This document shows, in pieces, positions 25,471 to 36,400 of a stretch of DNA of 64,000 bases. Source of the stretch: an uncultured Bacteroidales bacterium (lineage in GTDB: Bacteria > Bacteroidota > Bacteroidia > Bacteroidales > Paludibacteraceae); assembly GCA_903901975.1 (NCBI GenBank), contig CAIUTB010000147.1:1-64000 (forward strand), written 5' to 3'. Within the stretch, counting starts at the first letter, position 1, and every line of letters begins with the position of its first letter. The notes beneath the pieces are model-generated. The model made no database searches, was not told the DNA's origin, and saw only the letters and a list, made by a program, of their open reading frames with translations. The translations under genes and the position numbers were made by a program.

Positions 25471-28400
25471 TTAAAATAGCGTCAACTGTCCATCTTCATC
25501 TTCCTTTGTCCGATAAATATCCTCTGTATCATCCGGTGTTTCTTCTTTTTTTCGTTTTGACTTTTGGGGCTTTGGAACAGTTGATTTTGGCCTATTTGTA
25601 ATTATCTTGTTGGACTCATCATTTTCCTCCATTTCAACTTCAGAGTCAACTTCAGGATTTTCAACTACAATTCCATTTACAATAAAGTTAACCTTATGTA
25701 TTTCCGGTGCTATTGTTTGTGGTTCGACATTTACTTCTGGTTCTGCTTTTTTTTCGGGTTTTGGTTTCGGTTCTGCTTTTTTTGCAGGTTTTGCTTCAGT
25801 TTCTTCAACTTCAACTTCAACTTCAACTATTTCTTCTACCTCAGCTTCATTTTGAATCTCTTCAACTTCAATTTCATCAACATTGTCTTCGTCTGGATCT
25901 TCAACTACCGAAGTTTTTGTCTCTTCTACTGGTTTAAATCTCACCGGTTCAAGTTCATTGATAGTAAGGACTTCGAATGTCGACAAGCGTTTTCCTTTAG
26001 CTTTATAACTTTTCACGCCAATAAATTCGTCGGCATCCACTACCGATGCATCTCGGTAGGAATCGTTGCCGCCCATAATCACTTCAAAGCGAGGGAAATC
26101 AATATCTGTCATTAGTATCAGACGTGATTCAGGATTCTCACCCAGGAAGTTTTGTGGTTTAGATGAAGCTTCCAGTTGGAAGCGTTTCAGGTAATAAAAT
26201 TTTTGATCAGCATCCCACAGGGCTACTGTCCACACCTTGTTGGAATCAAACTTTTCAATTACCTGAATATCTTTGTCATAATGGTTATTCAGGTCAAAAT
26301 TACTGGTATAGAAAGTTCCTTTACCCGAAACAACCAATATTGTATCTTCGCTCAGGTATTCGCCGAGATATTCTCCTCTGCTATCGTAGTTTAGGCGCAA
26401 CACATCGCGGTCGAACCAAACCTGCCGTCCGCCCAATGTAGAACCACCTTTTGTTTTCAAGGCAATTTTCAACACATCATTCTTGGTTAGCAAATTTCCC
26501 ATCGACTGGCGACCTTTAATCGCGATATCGCTAAAATCTTTTTCGAAAACCAACTTGTTCAGTCGTGGTTTTGGTTTCAGGGTAATTCGGATAACTTCCG
26601 CTTCGGCATTTGGATTAGAAGTGAAATACACTACTTTTGAACCAGGCGTATCTTGCGTAATTTCATAATCTTTATCCCGGGTAATACCATTTACAGCAAA
26701 GCGTTTGATATAATAGGGACCGGTTTTTCCATCCCGATAAACGGCATTGTAAACCGTTCGTTTATCGTTTTTCTTGAAAACATCCAAATGTAAAATGTTT
26801 TTGCCCACAAAAATCTTGTCGGCGACTTTCAGCACTTTGTATTTTCCGTCTTTGAAAAAAATGATAATATCATCAATATCAGAGCAATTGCATACAAATT
26901 GGTCTTTACGAAGCGATGTCCCGATAAAGCCTTCATCGTAATTCACATACAGTTTTTCGTTGGCCTCCACCACTTTCGAAGCTACAATAGTTTCGAAATT
27001 ACGAATCTCGGTAAGACGGGGGTGATCTTTTCCATATTTGGCTTTCAGGGCTTCGTACCACGCAATAGTATACTGAACCAAATGAGCCAGGTGGTGGTCA
27101 ATTTCATCAATTTTCTTCTGAATGGAAATGAGCATATCGTTCGCCTTGTCCGTGTCGAACTTGGTAATACGCATCATTTTTATTTCGAGCAATTTCAGAA
27201 AATCTTCCCGAACGATTTCACGTATAAAATCTTTTTTGAAGGGCTCTAATCGCTTGTCGATATGCAGAATAACCTCATCTTGCGACGTGCTGTCCTCAAA
27301 ACCTTTATCTTTATAAATGCGGTTTTCGATAAATATTTTTTCGAGCGAAGTAAAGAATAATTGTTCTTGCAATTCAGCTTTTTGAATTTCAAGTTCAGCT
27401 TTCAATAAATCCTTAGTATGCTCGCAACTGATTCGCAACATTTCGCTCACTCCGCAAAAACGTGGTTTATTATCGTGAATCACGCAACAGTTAGGCGAAA
27501 TACTCAATTCACAATCGGTAAAAGCGTAAAGCGCATCAATGGTTTTGTCGGATGACGAACCGGGTAATAAATGAACAAGGATTTCGACATTGGCAGAGGT
27601 ATTATCATCCACTTTTCGAATCTTGATTTTCCCTTTATCGCTGGCTTTTATTATAGATTCAATCAGTTTCGAAGTATTCGAGCCAAATGGAATTTCAGTA
27701 ATTGCGAGTGTTTTGTTGTCTAATTTGCTGATTTTAGCACGGATTTTTACCGCCCCACCACGTTCTCCGTCGTTATAACGAGCCACATCGATTGAACCAC
27801 CGGTCTGAAAATCAGGCAAAAGAACAAACTCGTCACCCTGCAAATGGGCTATACAAGCATCGAGCAATTCGTTGAAATTATGAGGCAAAATTTTGGAATT
27901 CAACCCCACGGCAATCCCTTCCACACCTTGTGCCAATAGCAATGGGAATTTTACAGGTAGGGCAATCGGTTCTTTGTTACGGCCGTCGTAGGACGATTTC
28001 CATTCGGTAGTTTTCGGATTGAAAACGGTTTCCAATGCAAATTTCGATAATCGTGCTTCGATATATCGTGGAGCAGCTGCACCATCGCCGGTAAGTATAT
28101 TTCCCCAGTTTCCCTGGCAGTCAATCAATAAATCTTTTTGTCCGAGTTGTACCAGGGCATCGCCGATGGAAGCATCACCGTGTGGGTGAAACTGCATGGT
28201 ATGACCCACAATATTTGCCACTTTATTGTAGCGCCCATCGTCCAATCGTTTCATTGAGTGGAGAATACGGCGCTGAACAGGTTTCAATCCGTCGTAAATA
28301 TCAGGCACGGCACGTTCCAGAATAACGTATGAAGCATAATCCAGAAACCAGTTCTGGTACATCCCCGATAGGTGATGCTTCACCGCATCATCGCTTATTT

Positions 28401-28515
28401 TTGGTACTTTATACGTTGAATGCACAGCAGATTCAGTCTCAACAGCAATGTCTTCGGCTACGCCTGTCATTTCGTTTTCTTCGTTTTCCGCTTCAATAAT
28501 TTCGTCTGTACTCAT
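25471..28515 (-). CDS. parC: DNA topoisomerase IV subunit A
   Basis: Type IIA topoisomerase breakage-reunion subunit that decatenates daughter chromosomes. 1014 residues. The active site lies in APRYIEARLS (Tyr at about 149). DGLKPVQRRILHSM, GHTMQFHPHGDASIGDALV and QGNWGN precede it. A coiled-coil region (about 380-500) and a pinwheel C-terminal domain follow. The last 150 residues are low-complexity: a strongly acidic VEVEVEVEE run, then Lys/Pro-rich KKAEPKPKPEKKAEP, and a charged tail. The gyrA/parC choice rests on resemblance to Bacteroidota ParC, including absence of the GyrA-box motif as far as I can see. No parE is adjacent. Confidence 0.88.
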   Translation of the reverse strand: MSTDEIIEAENEENEMTGVAEDIAVETESAVHSTYKVPKISDDAVKHHLSGMYQNWFLDYASYVILERAVPDIYDGLKPVQRRILHSMKRLDDGRYNKVANIVGHTMQFHPHGDASIGDALVQLGQKDLLIDCQGNWGNILTGDGAAAPRYIEARLSKFALETVFNPKTTEWKSSYDGRNKEPIALPVKFPLLLAQGVEGIAVGLNSKILPHNFNELLDACIAHLQGDEFVLLPDFQTGGSIDVARYNDGERGGAVKIRAKISKLDNKTLAITEIPFGSNTSKLIESIIKASDKGKIKIRKVDDNTSANVEILVHLLPGSSSDKTIDALYAFTDCELSISPNCCVIHDNKPRFCGVSEMLRISCEHTKDLLKAELEIQKAELQEQLFFTSLEKIFIENRIYKDKGFEDSTSQDEVILHIDKRLEPFKKDFIREIVREDFLKLLEIKMMRITKFDTDKANDMLISIQKKIDEIDHHLAHLVQYTIAWYEALKAKYGKDHPRLTEIRNFETIVASKVVEANEKLYVNYDEGFIGTSLRKDQFVCNCSDIDDIIIFFKDGKYKVLKVADKIFVGKNILHLDVFKKNDKRTVYNAVYRDGKTGPYYIKRFAVNGITRDKDYEITQDTPGSKVVYFTSNPNAEAEVIRITLKPKPRLNKLVFEKDFSDIAIKGRQSMGNLLTKNDVLKIALKTKGGSTLGGRQVWFDRDVLRLNYDSRGEYLGEYLSEDTILVVSGKGTFYTSNFDLNNHYDKDIQVIEKFDSNKVWTVALWDADQKFYYLKRFQLEASSKPQNFLGENPESRLILMTDIDFPRFEVIMGGNDSYRDASVVDADEFIGVKSYKAKGKRLSTFEVLTINELEPVRFKPVEETKTSVVEDPDEDNVDEIEVEEIQNEAEVEEIVEVEVEVEETEAKPAKKAEPKPKPEKKAEPEVNVEPQTIAPEIHKVNFIVNGIVVENPEVDSEVEMEENDESNKIITNRPKSTVPKPQKSKRKKEETPDDTEDIYRTKEDEDGQLTLF
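25804..25829 (-). repeat. Hexanucleotide repeat coding for the acidic ParC tail
   Basis: CTTCAA is repeated about four times on the + strand (GAAGTT-type on the coding strand), encoding VEVEVEVEE. Changes in unit number would keep the frame. Confidence 0.7.
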
Positions 28516-28569
28516 GGGAAAGTATTATTTTATAGCCTCTTGTGCTTTATATTTTTCAAATTCAATCGA

Positions 28570-28577
28570 CAAAAATA
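28570..28577 (-). promoter_or_regulatory. -7 box (TATTTTTG) for parC
   Basis: The reverse strand reads TATTTTTG, matching TAnnTTTG, 55 nt before the parC ATG. Confidence 0.5.
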
Positions 28578-28589
28578 CAAAAAAAATAG

Positions 28590-28597
28590 TAACTTTG
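28590..28597 (+). promoter_or_regulatory. -7 box (TAACTTTG) for glyS
   Basis: Exact TAnnTTTG match, 80 nt before the glyS ATG. It sits 12 bp from the divergent parC -7 box, so the two promoters overlap. Confidence 0.6.
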
Positions 28598-28676
28598 CAC
28601 CTCCTTTTGAACTTGATTTTTATTCAAAAAATCTCAATTTAAATTTCTTGTAACTAGTAACACGTAACTAAATATT

Positions 28677-30224
28677 ATGGCTTCACAAGAAGATATTTTT
28701 AAAAAGCTGATAGCACATTCCAAGGAATACGGTTTTGTGTTCCCTTCAAGCGAAATTTATGACGGTCTGAGTGCCGTGTATGACTACGGTCAGAATGGTG
28801 TTGAACTGAAAAATAACATCAAGAAATACTGGTGGGACAGCATGGTGCTGCTTAACGAAAACGTGGTTGGACTCGATGCCGCCATTTTTATGCACCCTAC
28901 CACCTGGAAAGCTTCCGGTCACGTAGATGCATTCAATGACCCCTTGATTGATAACAAAGACAGCAAAAAACGCTATCGTGCTGATGTTCTCATTGAAGAC
29001 TTATTGGCAAAATATGACGATAAAATCAACAAAGAAGTTGAAAAAGCCGCAAAGCGTTTTGGCGAAAGCTTTGATGAAACCGTTTTTCGCTCAACCAACG
29101 AACGGGTGTTGGAAAATCAGACCAAGCGCAATGAAATTCATGGCCGTTTTGTTAAAGCACTCAACGATTCAGATTTGGTTGAATTAAAAGCTATTATTGA
29201 AGATTATGAAGTGGTTTGTCCGGTTAGTGGTACACGTAACTGGACTGAAGTTCGTCAATTTAATCTGATGTTCTCCACCGATATGGGTTCAACAGCCGAT
29301 GGTGCTATGAAAATTTACCTTCGTCCGGAAACGGCACAAGGTATTTTCGTAAACTTCCTAAACGTGCAGAAAACGGGTCGTATGAAAATACCTTTCGGAA
29401 TTTGCCAGATAGGAAAAGCCTTCCGCAATGAAATAGTAGCCCGTCAGTTTATATTCCGTATGCGTGAGTTCGAACAAATGGAAATGCAGTTTTTCGTTCG
29501 ACCGGGCGAAGAAATGAAATGGTTTGAACACTGGAAAGAATTCCGTTTGAAATGGCACAAAGCTCTTGGACTTGGTGATCAGAAATATCGTTTCCACGAC
29601 CACGATAAATTGGCTCATTACGCCAATGCCGCTACCGATATTGAATTCGAAATGCCTTTCGGTTTCAAGGAAGTAGAAGGAATTCACTCACGTACCGATT
29701 TCGATTTAAGTAGTCATGAAAAATTTTCGGGCAAAAATATCAAATATTTTGACCCAGAGCTGAATGAATCTTATGTTCCTTATGTAATCGAAACTTCTAT
29801 AGGAGTAGATCGCACATTCCTTTCTATTATGGCAGCTTCATATAATGAGGAATTGCTTGAAAATGGAGAAACCCGTGTAGTGCTAAACATACCGGCAGTT
29901 TTAGCTCCAATCAAAGCAGCTATTTTGCCACTGGTAAAGAAAGATGGTCTTCCTGAAAAAGCCCGCGAGATAATGAACGATCTGAAATTCGACTTCAAAT
30001 GCGGTTACGACGAAAAAGATTCCATTGGTAAACGTTATCGTAGGCAGGATGCTATCGGAACACCATTTTGTATCACCGTGGATCATGACACACTGCTGGA
30101 CAACTGCGTAACTATTCGTTACCGCGATACCATGTTGCAGGAACGTGTTGCCATTGCCGATTTACAGCAGATTATCGGTGATTTGGTAAATATGAAGAAT
30201 TTGTTTAAAAAGATTGTAGGATAA
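28677..30224 (+). CDS. glyS: Glycyl-tRNA synthetase (single-chain type)
   Basis: 515 residues of the dimeric class II type shared by archaea, eukaryotes and Bacteroidota. It charges tRNA-Gly. Motif 2 is visible in GICQIGKAFRNEIVARQFIFRMREFEQMEMQFF, motif 3 in YVIETSIGVDRTFLSIM, and the anticodon-binding domain in PAVLAPIKAAILPLVKKDGLPEKAREIM...DEKDSIGKRYRRQDAIGTPFCITVD. All key segments are present. It is divergent from parC and closed by a strong terminator. Confidence 0.95.
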   Translation: MASQEDIFKKLIAHSKEYGFVFPSSEIYDGLSAVYDYGQNGVELKNNIKKYWWDSMVLLNENVVGLDAAIFMHPTTWKASGHVDAFNDPLIDNKDSKKRYRADVLIEDLLAKYDDKINKEVEKAAKRFGESFDETVFRSTNERVLENQTKRNEIHGRFVKALNDSDLVELKAIIEDYEVVCPVSGTRNWTEVRQFNLMFSTDMGSTADGAMKIYLRPETAQGIFVNFLNVQKTGRMKIPFGICQIGKAFRNEIVARQFIFRMREFEQMEMQFFVRPGEEMKWFEHWKEFRLKWHKALGLGDQKYRFHDHDKLAHYANAATDIEFEMPFGFKEVEGIHSRTDFDLSSHEKFSGKNIKYFDPELNESYVPYVIETSIGVDRTFLSIMAASYNEELLENGETRVVLNIPAVLAPIKAAILPLVKKDGLPEKAREIMNDLKFDFKCGYDEKDSIGKRYRRQDAIGTPFCITVDHDTLLDNCVTIRYRDTMLQERVAIADLQQIIGDLVNMKNLFKKIVG

Positions 30225-30245
30225 TTTTTAAAAATATATTTTTTC

Positions 30246-30287
30246 AAGGGCGGGTTGACTGATTAGAGTCATCCCGCCTTTTTTTGT
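30246..30287 (+). terminator. Rho-independent terminator after glyS
   Basis: AAGGGCGGGTTGACT and AGTCATCCCGCCTT pair around a 6-nt loop and are followed by a T tract. Confidence 0.9.
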
Positions 30288-30359
30288 CTTTTTTTCTTGC
30301 CCATCAAATAAATGCTATATAATCTGTCGTAAATAATACATTTTTAGAATAAATAATAT

Positions 30360-30367
30360 TATATTTG
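30360..30367 (+). promoter_or_regulatory. -7 box (TATATTTG) for the giant surface protein
   Basis: Exact TAnnTTTG match, 66 nt before the ATG at 30433. Confidence 0.5.
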
Positions 30368-30432
30368 CCTTTTTTATACTAGACATTATAATTATTTTTC
30401 AGTATCTATTAATACTTTAAATTGCTGATAAT

Positions 30433-33400
30433 ATGAAACATAACATTAAATTTTGCTATGTGTTTATAGCTGTACTCTTTTTTATAGCAAAAAGCTATTC
30501 GCAAGTAACAGTTAGTGGTTCAACAAGTGCAAACGGTACATACAGCAGACTTGGTTTGGCATTTACAGCGATAAACGGAGCATCACAAACCGGAAACAAT
30601 ATCGTTATTATCCTAACTGCTAATATCACCGAAACAACTTCAGCCATATTGAATGCCGGATCATGGACAAGTTTAAAAATCCATCCAACTATTTCAGGAC
30701 TAACTATTTCAGGAAGTTTGGCAACTCCGCTTATTGATTTAAATGGTGCAGATAATGTTTCACTCGACGGTCGGGTAAATGCCACCGGAAGTACAAAAGA
30801 TCTAATTATTAGCAATACAAATACTTCAGCAACTGCCGGAACTTCAACTCTTCGCTTTATTAACTCTGCTGAAAATAATACAGTAAAATATTGTTATATT
30901 AAAGGAGCCCATAAAAGTACTGCAAGTGGTATTATTTTCTTTTCTACAGCGAGTTCAGGAAACGGAAATGATGGTAATCTGATTGAATTTAATGATATTA
31001 CAAGTGATGCTGTCGGACGAACTCTGACTGCTATTTATTCATCCGGTTCTGCATCCTACTCTAATAGCGGAATTTGCATCAGCAATAATAATATCTATAA
31101 TTTCTGGAATGCTACAGCAAGCTCGTTTGCAATATTTTTGAGTGATAACACAACTGACTGTACAGTCACGGGCAACAGTTTTTACGAAACAACTTCACTT
31201 GTACCCACAGGAACATATATTTATCAAATAATCAGGATTTATACTGCGGGAACCTTGGGGAATAATTTCAATATATCTAATAACTATTTTGGTGGAACGA
31301 CCTCTCAATGTGGTGGGACTGCTTTAAGCCTTGGCAAAACAGGGACAATCAGATCTTTAACACTCGATCCGATCCGCCTTGGTGTCGGTACAGGAGCTGC
31401 CACTTCTGTTCAGGGAAATACAATAGCAAATATCAGTTTCCGAAGTTCAAATGCGGAACCATTCCGCGCTATTTACGCAGTTTCAGGGGATTTAGATGTT
31501 GGTACAAGCTCTACTAATATCATTGGTGACCAGGCTTCGACCGGTTCCATCCTGATCACGGCTACAGCAGCAACAGCCAGTTCATACGGTATCTACTCAA
31601 CAAGTACCGGAACTGTAAACATCTCAAATAATACATTTGGTTCCATCACCCTGGCCAATTCTACCTCTGCAAATGCCCATAATTTTTATGGGGTTAATCT
31701 CACCAATACAGTGGCAACAGTATCTGTTAGTGATAATATTATTGGTAACCCGCTTATTACCAATAGTATTAATGCCACTTCGGGCAGTACTTCCAATGCT
31801 CAGAGTGTGTATGGAATTTATAACATTGGAACTGGGACTGTCAGCATTACTGACAATATGATTTCCAACTTAACCAACGGAACTACAAATTCTACGGCTG
31901 CCACAGCAGGAGTTGTTAATGGAATTGCTTCCACTTCAGGAGCAAATACAATAACAGGAAATACTATCCACGATTTAACCATTGCTAATCGTAATACATC
32001 AACAACCAATACAGCGTCAGTTTGTGGAATAGCTCTGACAGGCTCAACACTAAAAACAGTTTCTGACAATATTATTTACAATTTATCAAATTCATATACT
32101 GCTTTTGCAGGAAATGTCATCGGATTGTATTTTACAGGAAACACTGGCTCAAATGTTGTGTCAAGAAATTTCATCTATAATTTTTCAGTAACAGGTGCAT
32201 CTTCCACAACAGCATCAATTTATGGAATAAAAATGGCTGCAGGTGCAACGACTTATTCAAATAACTTAATCTGTCTGGGTGGAAATACCGCCACAACATT
32301 GTATGGAATTTACGAAACTGGAGCTGCAAATAATAACAATAGCCTGTATTTTAATACTGTATATATTGGCGGTAGTCTTTCTGCCGGAACAAGTAATAAA
32401 TCGTATGCACTCTATAGTGCAGTAACAACGAATACCCGAAACTTTAGAAATAATATTTTTTCGAATGCACGGTCTACTACCAGTGGATCCAGTTTACACT
32501 ACGGTGCCTGGTTTAATTATGCCGTAAATACAAATCTGACACTGGATTATAATGATTATTATGCCTCAGGAACAGGTGGAGTTTTGGGTTATTTTAATGG
32601 TGGTAACAAAGCCTCATTGCCTATTGTAACGAGTCAGGATGCAGCCAGTTTAAGCTCAAATCCCAGCTTTACTTCTGCCGGTTCAACAATTTCAACTGAT
32701 TATCAACCCGGAGCAACACTCATTGCTGTAACAGGAACAGGCATTACAGCTGATTTTGATAATATAGTAAGAAGTGGCTCATCTCCAACTATGGGTGTCT
32801 GGGAATATTTCCCCAATCCAGTGGAAGTATGGAATGGAACGACTTATCATGCATCCTATTCAACCTTAAAAGGAGCTTTTGATAAAATTAATGACGGAAC
32901 ATGGACAGGACCATCAGGAGATTTGATTATTAAATTCAGAGGAAATACAACCGAGTCAGCAACCGCAGTCTTAAATGCAAGTGGCACAGGTTCTTCGAGT
33001 TACACACATTTACATATTTATCCTGCCCGAAAAGCAGTAAGCATCAGCGGTTCACTTGCTGCACCGCTGGTTGATTTGAATGGGTGCGATAATGTTGATT
33101 TTGACGGACGAAAAGATGGCACCGGCTCAAGTTCTGAATTCGTATTTACAAACACAAGCACTTCCGCCACTTCCGGGACTTCCACTTTCAGATTCAGTAA
33201 TGACGCTACAAACAACACAATTCAATACAGTACTATAAAAGGTTCCACAACCGATGCAGCAGCCGGTGTTATTTTCTTTAGTACTACTGGCGGCACAACC
33301 GGAAACGACGGCAATACACTGGATAATAATTCCATTACAAACTCATCCGATGCAAACAGACCTTTGAATGCTGTATATTCTGCCGGAACGTCAACGAAGG

Positions 33401-36400
33401 AGAACAGTCAAAATACATTTAGTAACAATGACATCTATGATTTTCTAAACAGAGGAACGGCTTCTAACGGTATTAATCTGGGAACAAATTCTACTGGTTG
33501 GACCATCAGTAATAACAGTTTTTACGAAACTAACTCTTTCGTTCCCAGTTCCGGTGTGGCTTATAATGTCATTCAGTTAAACAACACTTCGGGTGTAAAC
33601 TTTACAGTAAGTGGGAATTCAATTGGTGGTATATCTTCATTTTGTGAAGGTTTGGCTTGGTCAAAAACAAATGCCCAAAACAATACATTTAATGCAATTA
33701 ATGTCAATGTAGGAACTGACACAGTAAGTAATATTCAGAACAATGTTATCCGAAATATTAGCTGGAGCAATTCAGGTGCTGCAAGCTGGACTGGAATAAA
33801 TATAGTTGCCGGAAAAGTTAATATTGGAACAACTTCAGGTAATGTGTTGGGAAGCTTAACCGGTATAGCGTCAATTACTGTAACTGGTGGTGCTACAGCA
33901 ACAAACGTTTACGGTGTAAATATCTCAGGTACAGGTGTGGTTGACTGTGAGAATAATATAATTGCCTCAATAACAGTTGCAAACGGATCGACACTTGCTT
34001 CAAATTTCTATGGAATTTACAAATCGGCAACAGCCGGAACAACCACAATAAATGGAAATACGATTGGCAATATTTCCGTTTTAAACAGTATTAATGCAAG
34101 TTCAACAAGTACTTCCAATTCCCAATGGATGTATGGAATCTATACTGCCGGAACAGGAAACATAACTGTGAGCGGCAACACCATTGCCAATCTAAATAAT
34201 GGAACAACCAATAGTAATGCAGGAACAGCCGGCTTAATCAACGGAATTACGTCAACTGATGGGACCTTGACAGTAACAAACAATATCGTCAGAAATCTTT
34301 CTATTGCTAATGCCAACACTGCTACAAATAATAACGCATCAGTTATTGGAATTTCACTTACAGGAACCTCTGCCGAAAAAACTATTTCCCAAAATACAAT
34401 TTATAATTTATCAAATACTTATGCCACTTTTGCAGGCAAAGTTACAGGGCTATACTATGAGGGCTATACATCGGGGGCAAACGAAGTTTCTAAGAACTTT
34501 ATTCACAGTTTGACAACTTCAGGTACTTCAGGTGCCACATTGACCGGAATTCAGATAGTATCAGGTGTTACCACCTATTCAAATAATATTATCAATGTTG
34601 GAAGTGGAAATCGAAACGTGATTTACGGCATTTACGACACAGGAACTGCATCTCAAACCTGCAATCTGTATTTCAATACTGTTTACATTGGCGGAGTTGC
34701 CTCAGGAGGCGCTAATAATTCGTATGCATTCTATAGTGCTGCAGCAAGTAATACCCGTAGTTACAAAAATAATATCTTCTATAATGCCAGATATAGAAGT
34801 GGAGGTACGAGTTCACATTTCGCAGTTTATTACAATGTTACCGGAGTTTCAAATCTGACTTCCGACTACAATGATTATTATGTTTCTGCCGGAACAGGAG
34901 CAGTATTAGGATATTATGGAGCTAACAGAACCAGCTTGTCTGCTTTTAAATCGGCCATTACACCACAGGACCCCAACAGTTTAAATACGAATCCGACTTT
35001 CACTTCAGCTGGTTCAACCGTTGCTACTGATTATCAGTTGGGAGTGAATGTAAATGGTATTACCGGAACCGGAATAAGTGTAGATTATGGCTCAAATTCA
35101 AGAGGATCTACTACTACAGTTGGTGCATGGGAACGAAATCTGAATAAATGGAAGGGAACAACGAACAATGACTGGAATACTTCTACAAACTGGACAGGTA
35201 ACGTAGTGCCGGTTGCTGATGCAACTATTATTTTCGATGATGTACCTTTGCAACATTGTCAAATGGACCAAAACCGCTCGGTAAACAATATTATCAATGC
35301 GCAATCGACCTATAGATTGCTGACAAACGGATATAAACTGACTGTGAAAGGAAATCTGAATTTCACTAACGGAGCTCAGATTGATGCTTCGGCCACAAAT
35401 TCAACTGTAGAATTTGCCGGTGTATCGCAAATTATTCCTGCAGGGTCATTTTACAATGATGCCATGTATAACCTGATAATTAATAATCCGAACAATGTAG
35501 TATTGAACGGAACGCTTCGCTTGTTAAATGCAATCACAGCAACTTTGGGACAATTGGATGCAACAACGTCACAACCTGTCGTATCGTATGCGGGTTCAAC
35601 AACTCAAACTATTGAAGGCGGCCGCTATCTGAATGACGAAGTTACGAAACTAACCATAGACAATGTAAGTGGTGTCCTGCTAAACACAGACTTTATTGTG
35701 GACAGCTTACTGACGGTTAATTCCGGTAAATATCTGGATATTTTAACTGAAACACAAATGAATGTGCAGGGCACGATTAGCAATAATGCCGGAACATCAG
35801 GAATTATTATTGAATCGGACTCTCTAACAGCCAATGGCAGCTTGATTTATCATAATTTGTTAAGTTCTCCAGTTCTGGCAACTGTAGTTATGTACACTAA
35901 AGCCTATTACGATGCAGGAGGACCAACAGGATACAAGTATAAATGGCAATATTTCGGGTCACCACTTACAAAAATACCTGCAAATCCAACTTTCGCAGGT
36001 TCATTTATCAGAAAATGGGTTGAATCGGGAACTACAATTTCCAATCACTGGGTCTCATTGTTAAACACTGATTCTGTTACCGCATTTAAAGGCTATGAAA
36101 TCACACAGGTAAATCCGAAGTTCATTGTTTTCGAGGGTCAACTTGTAAATAGTGATTATTATTCCGGCCAACTACCCTATACATCCTCGGCACTCTATCC
36201 TGGTCAGAATGTACTAGCTAATCCCTATACCGCAGCGGTTGATATCAGAACGCTGAACTTCGGGTCACAGATGGAATGGACGGTATATTTGTATAATACG
36301 GGTTCTTACAGCGACTGGAATAGTTCAGGCGGTGGTGTAACGCCCGGAAATTCTCCGGGACAATACACAGCTGTTCCTATCTTTACAGCCGGATTTGCCG

